A DNA stretch of 43,995 nucleotides from Candidatus Cloacimonadota bacterium. GTDB lineage: Bacteria; Cloacimonadota; Cloacimonadia; Cloacimonadales; Cloacimonadaceae. The translations under genes and the position numbers were made by a program. The first letter of the stretch is position 1. Each line of letters starts with the position of its first letter. Where the stretch lies: contig JAJOKA010000179.1 in NCBI GenBank assembly GCA_021206555.1, positions 1 through 43,995 of the forward strand, in the 5' to 3' direction. Below are positions 1 to 8,978 of the stretch, in pieces. A model generated the notes under the pieces. That model was given only the letters and a program-made list of their open reading frames with translations. It searched no databases and had not been told where the DNA came from.

Positions 1-719
1 GGAATCAGTACCTGTCGTGATCAGTGATGGCATAGATCAGCATTTTCAGGCTGCCGTATAGTGGATCAGAGCCAGCGAGAATCCGTCTGAGATCCAAGAC
101 CATTACCTCGTGGATCATGGTGAGCTCCAAATGCTATTGGGATCGTCAAAAGGCACTCGGGCAGATTCCACCAGCAGCATCAGATACAGGCAAACACGGT
201 GATCGTGCCCAAAACCAGACTCCAGACCTCAAGACCACTGATGCTGTATGAACTTAGCAGTGTGCTGAGCGAAAGTGAATCCGGTGCTAAAGACCAAAGC
301 TGCCATGATCAACAAAAAGGCAGGTTCCAGAAAGGCGGTGAAGCTGATCTCACGGCTGGCTCCCATGCCTTCAAAACTGCTACCGCTATCCAACGCGGCA
401 AACACCATGAAAGCCTTAGCCAATGCCAAAAGATAGAGCATCAGTATGAAATCCCCTTTGAAGCTGAAGAGTGAAGCGGAGTTACCCATGGCACGAAGAG
501 CGCCGCGCAGAAGGTAGCCGCCAGAGCCAGGGCCGGAGCCACAGCAGTAATCAGAGACGCACTGCTACTGATCACTTCCTCTTTTCGTAAGAGCTTAGCG
601 AAGTGGAAGTAAGGCTGAAAGACGCTTTGTCCTTTGCGTCCAACCATAATTGCTTTCACTCTGGAGATCAGCCCGGGGACAAGCAGCGGTAGCAAAAGAA
701 TGATCAGAATATGATTCAT
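1..719 (-). CDS. HyfC/NuoH-like membrane subunit of an energy-converting hydrogenase-related complex (truncated by window edge, frameshifted)
   Basis: ORF pieces 441..761 (from MNHILIILLLPLL) and 229..489 (FAALDSGSSFEGMGASREISFTAFLEPAFLL), plus reverse-strand text near 50-130 giving MIHEVMVLDLRRILAGSDPLYGSLKMLIYAITT. These are NuoH/HyfC hallmarks; at least two frame changes. Confidence 0.8.
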
Positions 720-744
720 AGCAATACCCAAATCAAAAGCAGGA

Positions 745-2619
745 TCAGGAATACCAAACACCAGGCGATGTAAGCATTTGTCCTGCCATTATGGATGTGT
801 GAAAAGAGGGAGTAGAACCAGGCCAGGCCTTGCTGAGTGGTTCCACGATGTAGCGGAAGGAAGGGTCGAGGGCTTCTTCATGATATGATATCTCTTTCGG
901 ATGCATACTCTTAGCGGATGTACCGCTCTTTTTGAGCAGGATGAATGGTTTCAAAAAGTAAGACAGCGGATGCACAAAGGCCAGAGAGCTGTACTGCATC
1001 CGGGCAGCAGGCTTTTGGTAACCACAGCCCCAGGTAGCGGACTTGACGGTCTTCACGGTTATCCTGCGGATCAAATATAGGAGCAAAAAGATCAGGAGCA
1101 TGAGCAGGATAATCACGCTTAAGCGCTGATATATGCCCTGCAAATCCAGCACGGGGAGCATATACAGGCCCATCCAGCGCAAGACCGGTTTCACAAAACG
1201 CAGGCCCAATCCGCCAAAGACGCCACTGGCCAGGATTCCCAAACTCAGCACGAACTGAGGGATGCGCATGCCCCGGTGAATCTCGCAAGCATTACTCAGC
1301 CTTGGGACTGCGAGCTTCACCCAAAAAGATGATGCCAAAGAGCTTGGCAAAAGCGATTAGCGCCAATGCTCCCACAAAGGCCATCACTACCAAGAGCACT
1401 ATGCCCATCACCAAAGCTGGAAGGTCATTAGCAGAGATGGCATTATAAAGCCCGAAATAGATCGCCAGTTCGCTGATGAAGCCATTGCCCAAGGGCAGAG
1501 CTGAGATGCCGATCACGCCAATCAGAAAGTAGATTGCCGTACGCGGCATTTTCTTGGCCAGGCCACCCAGATCATCAGCTTCCAGGCTGTGCGTAGCACA
1601 AAGGATATTGCCCGATAGATAGAAGAGCAGCGCTTTGAACAAAGAATGGAAAAAGCTATGCAGCAGTGCTCCGGCAAAACCAAGCGTCGCCATGACGGGA
1701 TTTACGGAATCCAGACCCAAGAGCCCAACACTGAGTCCGATGCCGATGATTCCCATGTTTTCGATGGTGGAATAAGCCAGAGCTTTTTTGAGATTGGTAC
1801 TGATCATGGCATGGATCACGCCCCAGAAGGCAGTGACAATCGAGATCAGGCTGAACACGGCTATCTCCCTAAGGTTCAGGCTGTTCATCGCCAGCAATGT
1901 GAGGATGCCATATAGCCCGCACTTTACCATCAAAGCGCTCATAATGCCCGATACGTGCGCTGGAGCTACAGGATGTGCCTGAGGCAACCACGATGCCAAA
2001 GGCACAAAGCCCGCCTTGAAGCCAAAACCGATCAAAAGCAGATACAGTGGCAGACTGTGCATCGCGCTCAAGGTCGAGAAGTCGAAACTACCGGTTTGCA
2101 GATAGAGTATACCAAACCCGGCCATCAAAAATCCCGCTCCGATCTGCATGGTCGATGATGTAGTTAAGCGCGGCTTTGAGACTGACGGAACGGTCATGCA
2201 TCACCAGGAAAAGAGGATACGCTCATCACTTCCCACACCATCAGGAATAGCAGGGTGTGTCGCATCCAAAGAATCCCGTGCATGCTAAGCCCCAAAATTC
2301 CCAGCCAGAAAAGATGTGAGCGCAGGCCCGGTGCCTGATGCTGTTTCAGGTAAAAATGTCCATATAGAAAGCCCAGCGGCAACCCGATCGAGAAGATCGT
2401 GCCAAAGAAGGCAGAAAGCTTGTTCAAACCGATATTGGCAATGCCCAAAGGCAGGGGAAAGCTGATCAGGAAATCCTGAACGCTATAGGAATAGAGCACT
2501 TCCAGGTATTCAAAGGCGATGATACCGGAACCGAGTAACCACAGGATGGCAAAGAGCCCCGAGCGCTTCCACAAAGCGGGAATCAGCGCCAGGAAGAGGA
2601 TCAGAAAGCCGATGCTCAT
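745..2619 (-). CDS. HyfB/NuoL-like proton-translocating membrane subunit (three frameshifted pieces)
   Basis: ORFs 2194..2775 (from MSIGFLILF, LLFLMVWEVMSVSSF), 1292..2197 (SWLPQAHPVAPAHVSGIMSALMVKCGLYG, YSTIENMGIIGIG) and 745..1350 (TWGCGYQKPAARMQYSSLAF) are collinear parts of one HyfB-type protein. Confidence 0.85.
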
Positions 2620-3341
2620 TTGGCCCCCATCAGCTGATGAATTCCATGCACGATCGAGAGCGGATGGGCAGGGCAACCTGGGATATACAGGCATGCCTGC
2701 CAATGCTTTAGGAATCCTCGATCCAGCTCGGATGAAGCGGCGAAGATGCCGCCACTGATGGCACAGGCTCCACACAGAATGAGGAACTTCGGTTTAGGGA
2801 TGGCCTGCCAGGTGTCACAAAGAGCCTCAGCCATGTGCTTGCTGATGGGCCCGGTGAGGATCAAAGCGTCGGCATGGCGGGGGGAAGCCACAATCTCAAC
2901 CCCATAGCGCAGAATATCAAAGTTCACGTTTGTGCTGGCTCCCAATTCCAGTTCGCAAGCATTGCAGCCTCCCGCGCTTACATTACGCATAGCAAAAGAG
3001 CGTTTAAATACTCCATTCCCGATGGCGGCTATCTCCGGCATTCGAGTTTGTCCCGGAGCGATAATGAGTTTTTCCCGGCTATCCGCGGCCAGCTTGAAAT
3101 CCGGATTAAATTGAATCCAATCCGGGTGTTCCCGCTCGCAGAGACCGCAAAACAAGCATTTTCCCAAGTCCAGGCCACGATCAGTGAACGCGGAATTGGG
3201 GCACAAAATATTGAGCTCGGATAAATCAGCCTTATCACTTAAGTCCGGACGACCGGGGAACTTTTCGTGGATACTCACAGTCAAGGGATCAGGGATGGCC
3301 TGATAGCCATGACGCGCCCGGGCTTTGATCAGATCGAACAT
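2616..3341 (-). CDS. NuoB/HyfI-like small subunit fused to an N-terminal ferredoxin-like segment
   Basis: 241 aa; GGCNACELE, LCGACAISGG and PGCPAHP cysteine motifs of the NuoB family; N-terminal CLFCGLC motif. Confidence 0.88.
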   Translation of the reverse strand: MFDLIKARARHGYQAIPDPLTVSIHEKFPGRPDLSDKADLSELNILCPNSAFTDRGLDLGKCLFCGLCEREHPDWIQFNPDFKLAADSREKLIIAPGQTRMPEIAAIGNGVFKRSFAMRNVSAGGCNACELELGASTNVNFDILRYGVEIVASPRHADALILTGPISKHMAEALCDTWQAIPKPKFLILCGACAISGGIFAASSELDRGFLKHWQACLYIPGCPAHPLSIVHGIHQLMGAK

Positions 3342-4783
3342 TATAGATCACTCCCGCAATATGATAGGTCAAAACTTTTGTTACAAATCGGGAAATCCGA
3401 GATTCCCGTTCCTCGCATCACCAGTGCTAAGGCTTGCCAGTTCATTAGCGAAGGATCCACTATCTTGTACCACTCTACTTTACCGATAGCATCAGTCTTT
3501 GCCATGTGCACGATGCATCCCCGCCAGCCTTCCACGATTGAGCAGGCAATGGTGTCGGGACGGGGCTTGCCAAGCTCTTGCGGCAAGGGATCATCCAAGT
3601 CCCGCTTATCGAGTTCGCTCAAAACCAGTTTCAAGGATTGCAGAGCTTCTTTGTAGCGCAAATGGGCTCGAGCATAGACATCTCCGGCATTCTCAGTGAG
3701 CGGAATGAAGATACTCTCATCATCCAATGGGTAATCCATTCTGGCATCTGCCATCACACCACTGGCTTTGGCTGTGATGCCGGTCAATCCCAGGGATACT
3801 GCATCCTCGAACTTCAGCTTTCCCGTGTCATCAAAGCGTGAGAGCACACTGCTATTGGCAAACATAGCTTCCGCGCAGTCTATGATTTGAGTTTCGACCC
3901 CTTGCAGGGTTTTGCGTAACACTTCGGCCTGAGCGGTGGATATGCTATAATTGACTCCGCCCGGACACAACCAGCGTTTGCCAAATCGGCTGCCACAAAT
4001 GGCGAGTGATGAGTTGATTACCGTGGTTCGCAGTGCCGCAAAGAGATTTTGCCCCATGATGTAAGCCACGTCTGCTGCCAGCGCAGAGAGGTCAGCCAGA
4101 TGCATGGCAACGCGTTCCAATTCGAGCGCGATATTGCGGGTTCCTGTTGCGCTGGCCTTGATTCCGCAGAGTTCTTCGATCAGGAGACAATAGGCCAGAT
4201 TGTGACCAATAGCGGTGTCCCCGGCAATGCTTTCCGCCAGAGAACATTTTCTTGTGATATCTCCCTTCAGCATCAGCTCTTCCACACCGCGATGTTGATA
4301 GCCTAATTGAATCTCCAGATGTTCAACGATTTCGCCCTTGCAGATGAATCGGAAATGACCGGGCTCGATCACTCCGGCATGCACCGGGCCCACGCCAACT
4401 TCGTGCAGGGCTGGGGATTCGCTGGCCAGAAACTCATAATCGCTGTGTTGATCCTGGCCGGGAAGATGCTTGCGCACGGCTTTTAACCAGGGATGTCCTT
4501 CCGGTTTGATGCCATATTCTTCGTAGAGTAAGCGCTCAAACATGGTGAACGCAAGAATTTTCTGGCTGAAAGCGGGATAAGAACCGCCGGTGGGGAAAAC
4601 GGAGCATAGGAGTTCAAGAGAACCGCTTTTCCCCATGATGGAGTATAGCAGCCCCTGGGGGGTACCAAAATAGTGCAAAGGGCTATAGCCGGCTGCTATC
4701 AGCCGGCTTAAGCGCTCGGAAAACTCTAAAAACTCAAGCTGATCCGGGTTCTGGACGCTAAAGGGATTTCGTGTCACTATCAT
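3341..4783 (-). CDS. NuoCD/HyfG-like large subunit lacking canonical NiFe cysteines (Ehr type)
   Basis: 480 aa; LEIQLGYQHRGVEELM and GHNLAYCLLIEEL large-subunit motifs; the CGIC position reads ESIAGDTAIGH and the C-terminal DPCxxC position reads FDLSYCGSDL. Confidence 0.85.
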   Translation of the reverse strand: MIVTRNPFSVQNPDQLEFLEFSERLSRLIAAGYSPLHYFGTPQGLLYSIMGKSGSLELLCSVFPTGGSYPAFSQKILAFTMFERLLYEEYGIKPEGHPWLKAVRKHLPGQDQHSDYEFLASESPALHEVGVGPVHAGVIEPGHFRFICKGEIVEHLEIQLGYQHRGVEELMLKGDITRKCSLAESIAGDTAIGHNLAYCLLIEELCGIKASATGTRNIALELERVAMHLADLSALAADVAYIMGQNLFAALRTTVINSSLAICGSRFGKRWLCPGGVNYSISTAQAEVLRKTLQGVETQIIDCAEAMFANSSVLSRFDDTGKLKFEDAVSLGLTGITAKASGVMADARMDYPLDDESIFIPLTENAGDVYARAHLRYKEALQSLKLVLSELDKRDLDDPLPQELGKPRPDTIACSIVEGWRGCIVHMAKTDAIGKVEWYKIVDPSLMNWQALALVMRGTGISDFPICNKSFDLSYCGSDL

Positions 4784-4903
4784 CTATCCTTGATTTGTCG
4801 CGCAGAAAGACTTAATAAGCATCTGTGCTGTTTTGTAACATATCCCAGGACAAGCGGTTTTTTGTAAAGGAAATTCTTGTGCAGAGCGGGATTGCTCTTC
4901 TCC

Positions 4904-4988
4904 CTTGGACTTCGTAGCGAAGCGAAGGAGTTCAAGCAGCGGAATGCCTCCCACCCTTGGACTTCGTAGCGAAGCGAAGGAGTTCAAG
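4904..4988 (+). repeat. Tandemly duplicated 33-bp stem-loop module CTTGGACTTCGTAGCGAAGCGAAGGAGTTCAAG (4904-4936 and 4956-4988)
   Basis: Two identical copies 52 bp apart; a third copy in inverted orientation at 15264-15296. Confidence 0.9.
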
Positions 4989-5003
4989 CAGCGGGATCGT
5001 TAA

Positions 5004-5080
5004 TGTGGAAACTTCATCTTGAAGTTTGAAAGTAGAAGCGTGTCCCAGACGCCTGCATGATTCAGGATTAAGTATCTACA
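5004..5080. repeat. Cluster of three 26-nt REP-like hairpins (5004-5029 +, 5031-5056 +, 5055-5080 -)
   Basis: TGTGGAAACTTCATCTTGAAGTTTGA; AGTAGAAGCGTGTCCCAGACGCCTGC; minus-strand TGTAGATACTTAATCCTGAATCATGC. Ungapped 26-nt alignment to copies at 15145-15248. Confidence 0.85.
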
Positions 5081-5387
5081 ATCCCGTCCCCGCTGCTCGA
5101 AGTCCATGCTGCTCGAAGTCCTCGAGCTTGCTCAAATTTATCGTAGCCACAAATTTGGAGGGTATCCAGACCATCATTAGCAGCATGAACTCCGAGGGAG
5201 GAGCCCCAGTCCCGCTGTTTGAAGTCATTGCCGCCTGGAGATCGAGGGCTTTTCTGTACTGACCGGTAGCTGAAAAGACTCATCGGCGTGTCTGACCTCA
5301 TCAAGCGGCAATAACTCCAAAGGAGGCGCGGCAATAACTCCAAAGACCACAATGTTTTACGCATTCCCCCCTCTCTTCATGGTATTA

Positions 5388-5458
5388 ATCAAGTGGTCAT
5401 CAAGCGTTAATCAAGCGTTAATAGTTAACGCTTGATTAAGGCTTGATTAAGGCTTGAT
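5388..5458. repeat. Large inverted repeat whose arms are tandem 11-mers (ATCAAGCGTTA-type), 34-nt arms, TAG loop
   Basis: ATCAAGTGGTCATCAAGCGTTAATCAAGCGTTAA-TAG-TTAACGCTTGATTAAGGCTTGATTAAGGCTTGAT; 29/34 positions complementary. Confidence 0.9.
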
Positions 5459-5607
5459 AAACGCTCTCAAGTGAGAGAGCAAAGAGTAAAAGCTATATAT
5501 TACAATGGATTAGAGTTTGTTACCCAGCATGAGATTACTCACTTCAGGTTTGTCCAGATTCTGCGCCCTTTTTTAGCTTACCATTTCACGGCGGCATGAT
5601 GCCCATA

Positions 5608-5634
5608 TTAGCACTCAAAACTAATGACTGCTAA
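5608..5634 (+). promoter_or_regulatory. CIRCE operator (HrcA binding site)
   Basis: TTAGCACTC-N9(AAAACTAAT)-GACTGCTAA against consensus TTAGCACTC-N9-GAGTGCTAA: 17/18 conserved positions with exact spacer, just upstream of htpG. Confidence 0.85.
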
Positions 5635-5642
5635 AAAAGCAC

Positions 5643-5670
5643 TTGACAGATTCTGCCCAATGGCTATTTT
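5643..5670 (+). promoter_or_regulatory. Putative sigma70-type promoter of htpG
   Basis: TTGACA (5643-5648), 16-nt spacer, TATTTT (5665-5670), directly after the CIRCE element. Confidence 0.55.
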
Positions 5671-5709
5671 ATCACCATAAACGAATATATGACTCAAGAG
5701 GTTTATGTT

Positions 5710-7709
5710 ATGGCAACTAAAAAAGAAAGAAACGGGTGCCCTGAGCATCCACACCGAGAACATCTTCCCGATCATCAAGAAATGGCTGTATTCTCAGCAT
5801 GATATCTTCCTGCGTGAATTGGTCTCCAACGCGGTGGACGCCATCAATAAGCGGAAATACGCGGATGAAGGCTTCAAAGCTGAAGATATGAAGATCGAGA
5901 TCAAGCTGGATAAAAGCAAGAAGACTTTGCAGATCATCGATAGCGGCATTGGTATGACGGCGGATGAGATCAAGAAATACATCAATCAGATCGCCTTTTC
6001 CGGGGCTGAAGAGTTCGTCAATAAGTTCAAGGACGTGCAGAGCAATATCATTGGTCACTTCGGTCTGGGCTTTTATTCATCATTCATGGTGGCGGATAAG
6101 GTTACTATTGATTCTCTTTCCTACGCTGATGGTAGCGAACCAGCTTTTTGGGAGTGCGATGGCAGCACTGAATATTCCATGAGTGTCGGCAAGCGCAAGG
6201 AAGTGGGCACCACCATCACCGTGTATTTTAACGCTGAAAACGAAGATTACGCCAGGGACGAGAAGATCAAAGAAATCCTGGAGCGCTATTGCAACTTCAT
6301 GCCTGTGCCCATCAGCTATGACGGCAAACAGATCAATCAAACCGAAGCCTTGTGGAACCGCAAACCCAAGGATGTGAAGGACGAGGAATACATCGAGTTT
6401 TACAAACAGGTCTTCCATGATTACAAGGATCCGGTGTTCTGGATCCATCTGAATGTGGATTTCCCCTTCAACCTAAAGGGCATCCTTTATTTCCCCAAAC
6501 TGCGCAATGAGCCGGAGTTTTTCAAGGGCGAAGTGAAGCTCTTTTGCAACAACGTCTTCGTGGCCGACAATCTGGAAGATCTGATCCCCGAATTCCTGCT
6601 GTTACTGAAGGGTGGCATCGACATCCCGGATATCCCGCTGAACGTTTCGCGTTCCTTCTTGCAAAACGACAGCCAGGTAAAGAAGATCTCCAAATACATC
6701 ATCAAAAAAGGTATCCGACCATTTCAACGAAACCTTCAAAGAAGACCGCAAAAAGTATGAAGAATATTGGGAAGACATCAATACCTTCATCAAGTTTGGC
6801 ATGTTGAAAGAAGACGATTTCTTCGAAGCCATGAAGGACATCGCCATCTTCAAATCCGCTGCCGGTGATTATCTCACGGTCGAAGAATACAAAGCCCGCA
6901 ACGCTGCCAGCGAAGATAACACCAAGATCTGGTATGCCGCCAGCGAAGATACGCAAGTGAGCTATCTGAACCTGATGAAAGAGCAGGGCATCGAAGTGAT
7001 CTTCCAAACCTCACCGCTGGATATCCATCTCTTCCAAAGGCTGGAAAGCAAGCTGGAGAAGGTGGAGTTTGTGCGCGTGGATAGCGAAGTGAACGACATC
7101 CTGGTGGATAAAGATAGCAAAGCCATGGAAGCCGGCAGCGAACACAAGCTGCAAAAGCTCTTCTATCGCGCTTTAAATCAAAAGGTGGAGGCCAGCTTCA
7201 GCAAGGACAGTTACAAGGATTTCCTGAAGAAGTTCCCCGCTGCCGCTACAGCTTTGACTCCGCATATCACGCAGCAGGAAGAGCAGACCCTGATCAACTT
7301 GATGGATTTGCCCGATGAACTGCGCGCTGAGCTTGGCGATGAGGCCATGAAAGAGCTGCAAAACCACGCCTACACTGAGTTCAAGGTGGATGTTAAGAGT
7401 CTGAAAACCAAGGACATCCCCGGAGTGATCGTCTTTAGCGAGTTTATGCGTCGCTGGCACGATATGGATATGGTTTCCAAAATGGGTGGCGGAGGCGATA
7501 TGCTGAAGCATCACACCCTGGTGGTAAACCCGGAAAACCAGATCATTCAGAAGCTGCTGGATCTGGATCAGGCCGGCAGGGAAGAAGAAGTGAACGTGCT
7601 TTGTGGCTACATCCACGATCTCTCACTCTTGGAGCAGAAAGCCTTTAGCGGCGAAGAGCTGAAGAGTTTTATCGCAAAAGCCAATAAAGTGCTATCCTAT
7701 TTAGCCTAA
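5710..7709 (+). CDS. htpG: Molecular chaperone HtpG (Hsp90), frameshifted near the start and at ~6710
   Basis: ETGALSIHTENIFPIIKKWLYSQHDIFLRELVSNAVDAI, GHFGLGFYSSFMVADKV; ORF 6801..7709 continues the same protein. The break is at A6 in atcatcaaaaaaggtatcc. Confidence 0.95.
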
Positions 7710-7716
7710 AGTCTCC

Positions 7717-7815
7717 CTTGGAGTCTTAGCTGCTTCCCGGTTTATATGAACCTTTAGTTGTCGGCTACGATAAGGTTCGGATGAGCCCTTGAATTTGGGC
7801 AGCTAAGACTTCAAG
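7717..7815. repeat. Long stem-loop: 17-bp outer stem enclosing a GAACCTT/AAGGTTC hairpin
   Basis: CTTGGAGTCTTAGCTGC (7717-7733) pairs with GCAGCTAAGACTTCAAG (7799-7815), one G.T. Confidence 0.7.
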
Positions 7816-7971
7816 CAGTTTGCATGCTTGGTTGATGGGGTATCACGACAAGCATACCCCGCTGTAAGAAGTCGAAGCGTGCAAAACTAGCTGCTCCGAT
7901 GCGGAAATAGTGAACGTGACAGCTTGATTGGCTTTAGTAAGAATATCTAACGCTTTCAACTCCTAAAAATG

Positions 7972-7996
7972 AAAACCCCTCAAACGAGGGGTTTTT
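7972..7996 (-). terminator. Intrinsic (potentially bidirectional) terminator
   Basis: AAAACCCCTC-AAAC-GAGGGGTTTTT, immediately downstream of the - strand coiled-coil gene. Confidence 0.85.
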
Positions 7997-8019
7997 AATT
8001 ATCTCGATATATGACCGTA

Positions 8020-8891
8020 CTACAGAAGCTCGATCACCAGGAATTTCTGCTTGCGGAAGTTTTTGACGATCGGTAACGGTGAGCACGAAACTCATCATCT
8101 TCCTTTTCCACTTCATAGGTTGTAGCCACGTGATTGCTGAGAATGCTGTAGCCTTTCTTGGTAGCAGGGAAGGATATCTGGTTGTTATCAAGCAAGTTGA
8201 TCTCGGTAAACTTGGCAGTATCGATGGTCTTGTTGACTGTGGTAACGCGTCCGATGCCCAGGATTCCGCCTTTGCGGTCGATGATACCCTGATCCATCAG
8301 TTGTTTGCGAGTTCCCACTACGTAGTAAACGAAGTTGGCATTATATTCAGCCTGTTCCAGGGCTTGATCTCTTTCCTGGATGCTTTGCTCGCGGGCTGCG
8401 ATTTCCATTTGGGCATTACGGCGTTCTTCTTCGATGGTCTCATTGAGGATGCCCATACGGGTTTGCAGTTCATCCATGATCTTTTCTTTGTCTTCAATTG
8501 AGGATCTGAGGCGGGCTACGATTTCCTGCACGCCTTTGAGCTGAGTGCGTGAATTTGCCAACTGAGCTTCGAGAGCGGCGATCTTTTTCTTGTCAGCTTC
8601 GATCTGATTGCGCATATTGGCGATAGAACTGATCAGGCGTTCACGACGATCAGCCGGAGTGCCGCCGGGGAGCTCGGATTGGGTAAACAGCTGTCCCGAT
8701 AGATCCTGATCGAGTGATTCCAAGCTGGCCTGAATCTCTCCGATGGTTGCGGTGGAATGCTCGTATAGCTTTTGCAATTCGGCATTGCTTTGAATAAGTT
8801 CCTTGTTACTCTTGGAGGCACGCGTCCAAACTACTCCAAAGATTATGGCCAGGATAGCCAGTAGGGCGATTACGATATGCTGAATTTTCAT
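8020..8891 (-). CDS. Membrane-anchored coiled-coil protein (frameshifted near C-terminus)
   Basis: MKIQHIVIALLAILAIIFGVVW N-terminal TM segment, then a long heptad-rich region; C-terminus VKNFRKQKFLVIELL* readable in another frame. Confidence 0.75.
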
Positions 8892-8978
8892 GCTTGACTC
8901 CTGATCTATTTTATGGTTTGTGTCATTCACAAAAATACTTGGTTTTGTGTCAAGGCAAATCATGGATGGATTGAAAAT

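Noticed and set aside
4784-4987. ORF of 67 aa on the - strand
   Set aside because: Its sequence is made of the duplicated 33-bp repeat module; no coding signal.
6801-6810. htpG split into two genes (5705..6760 and 6801..7709)
   Set aside because: The protein continues in register after removing one A from an A6 run; one frameshifted gene, not two.
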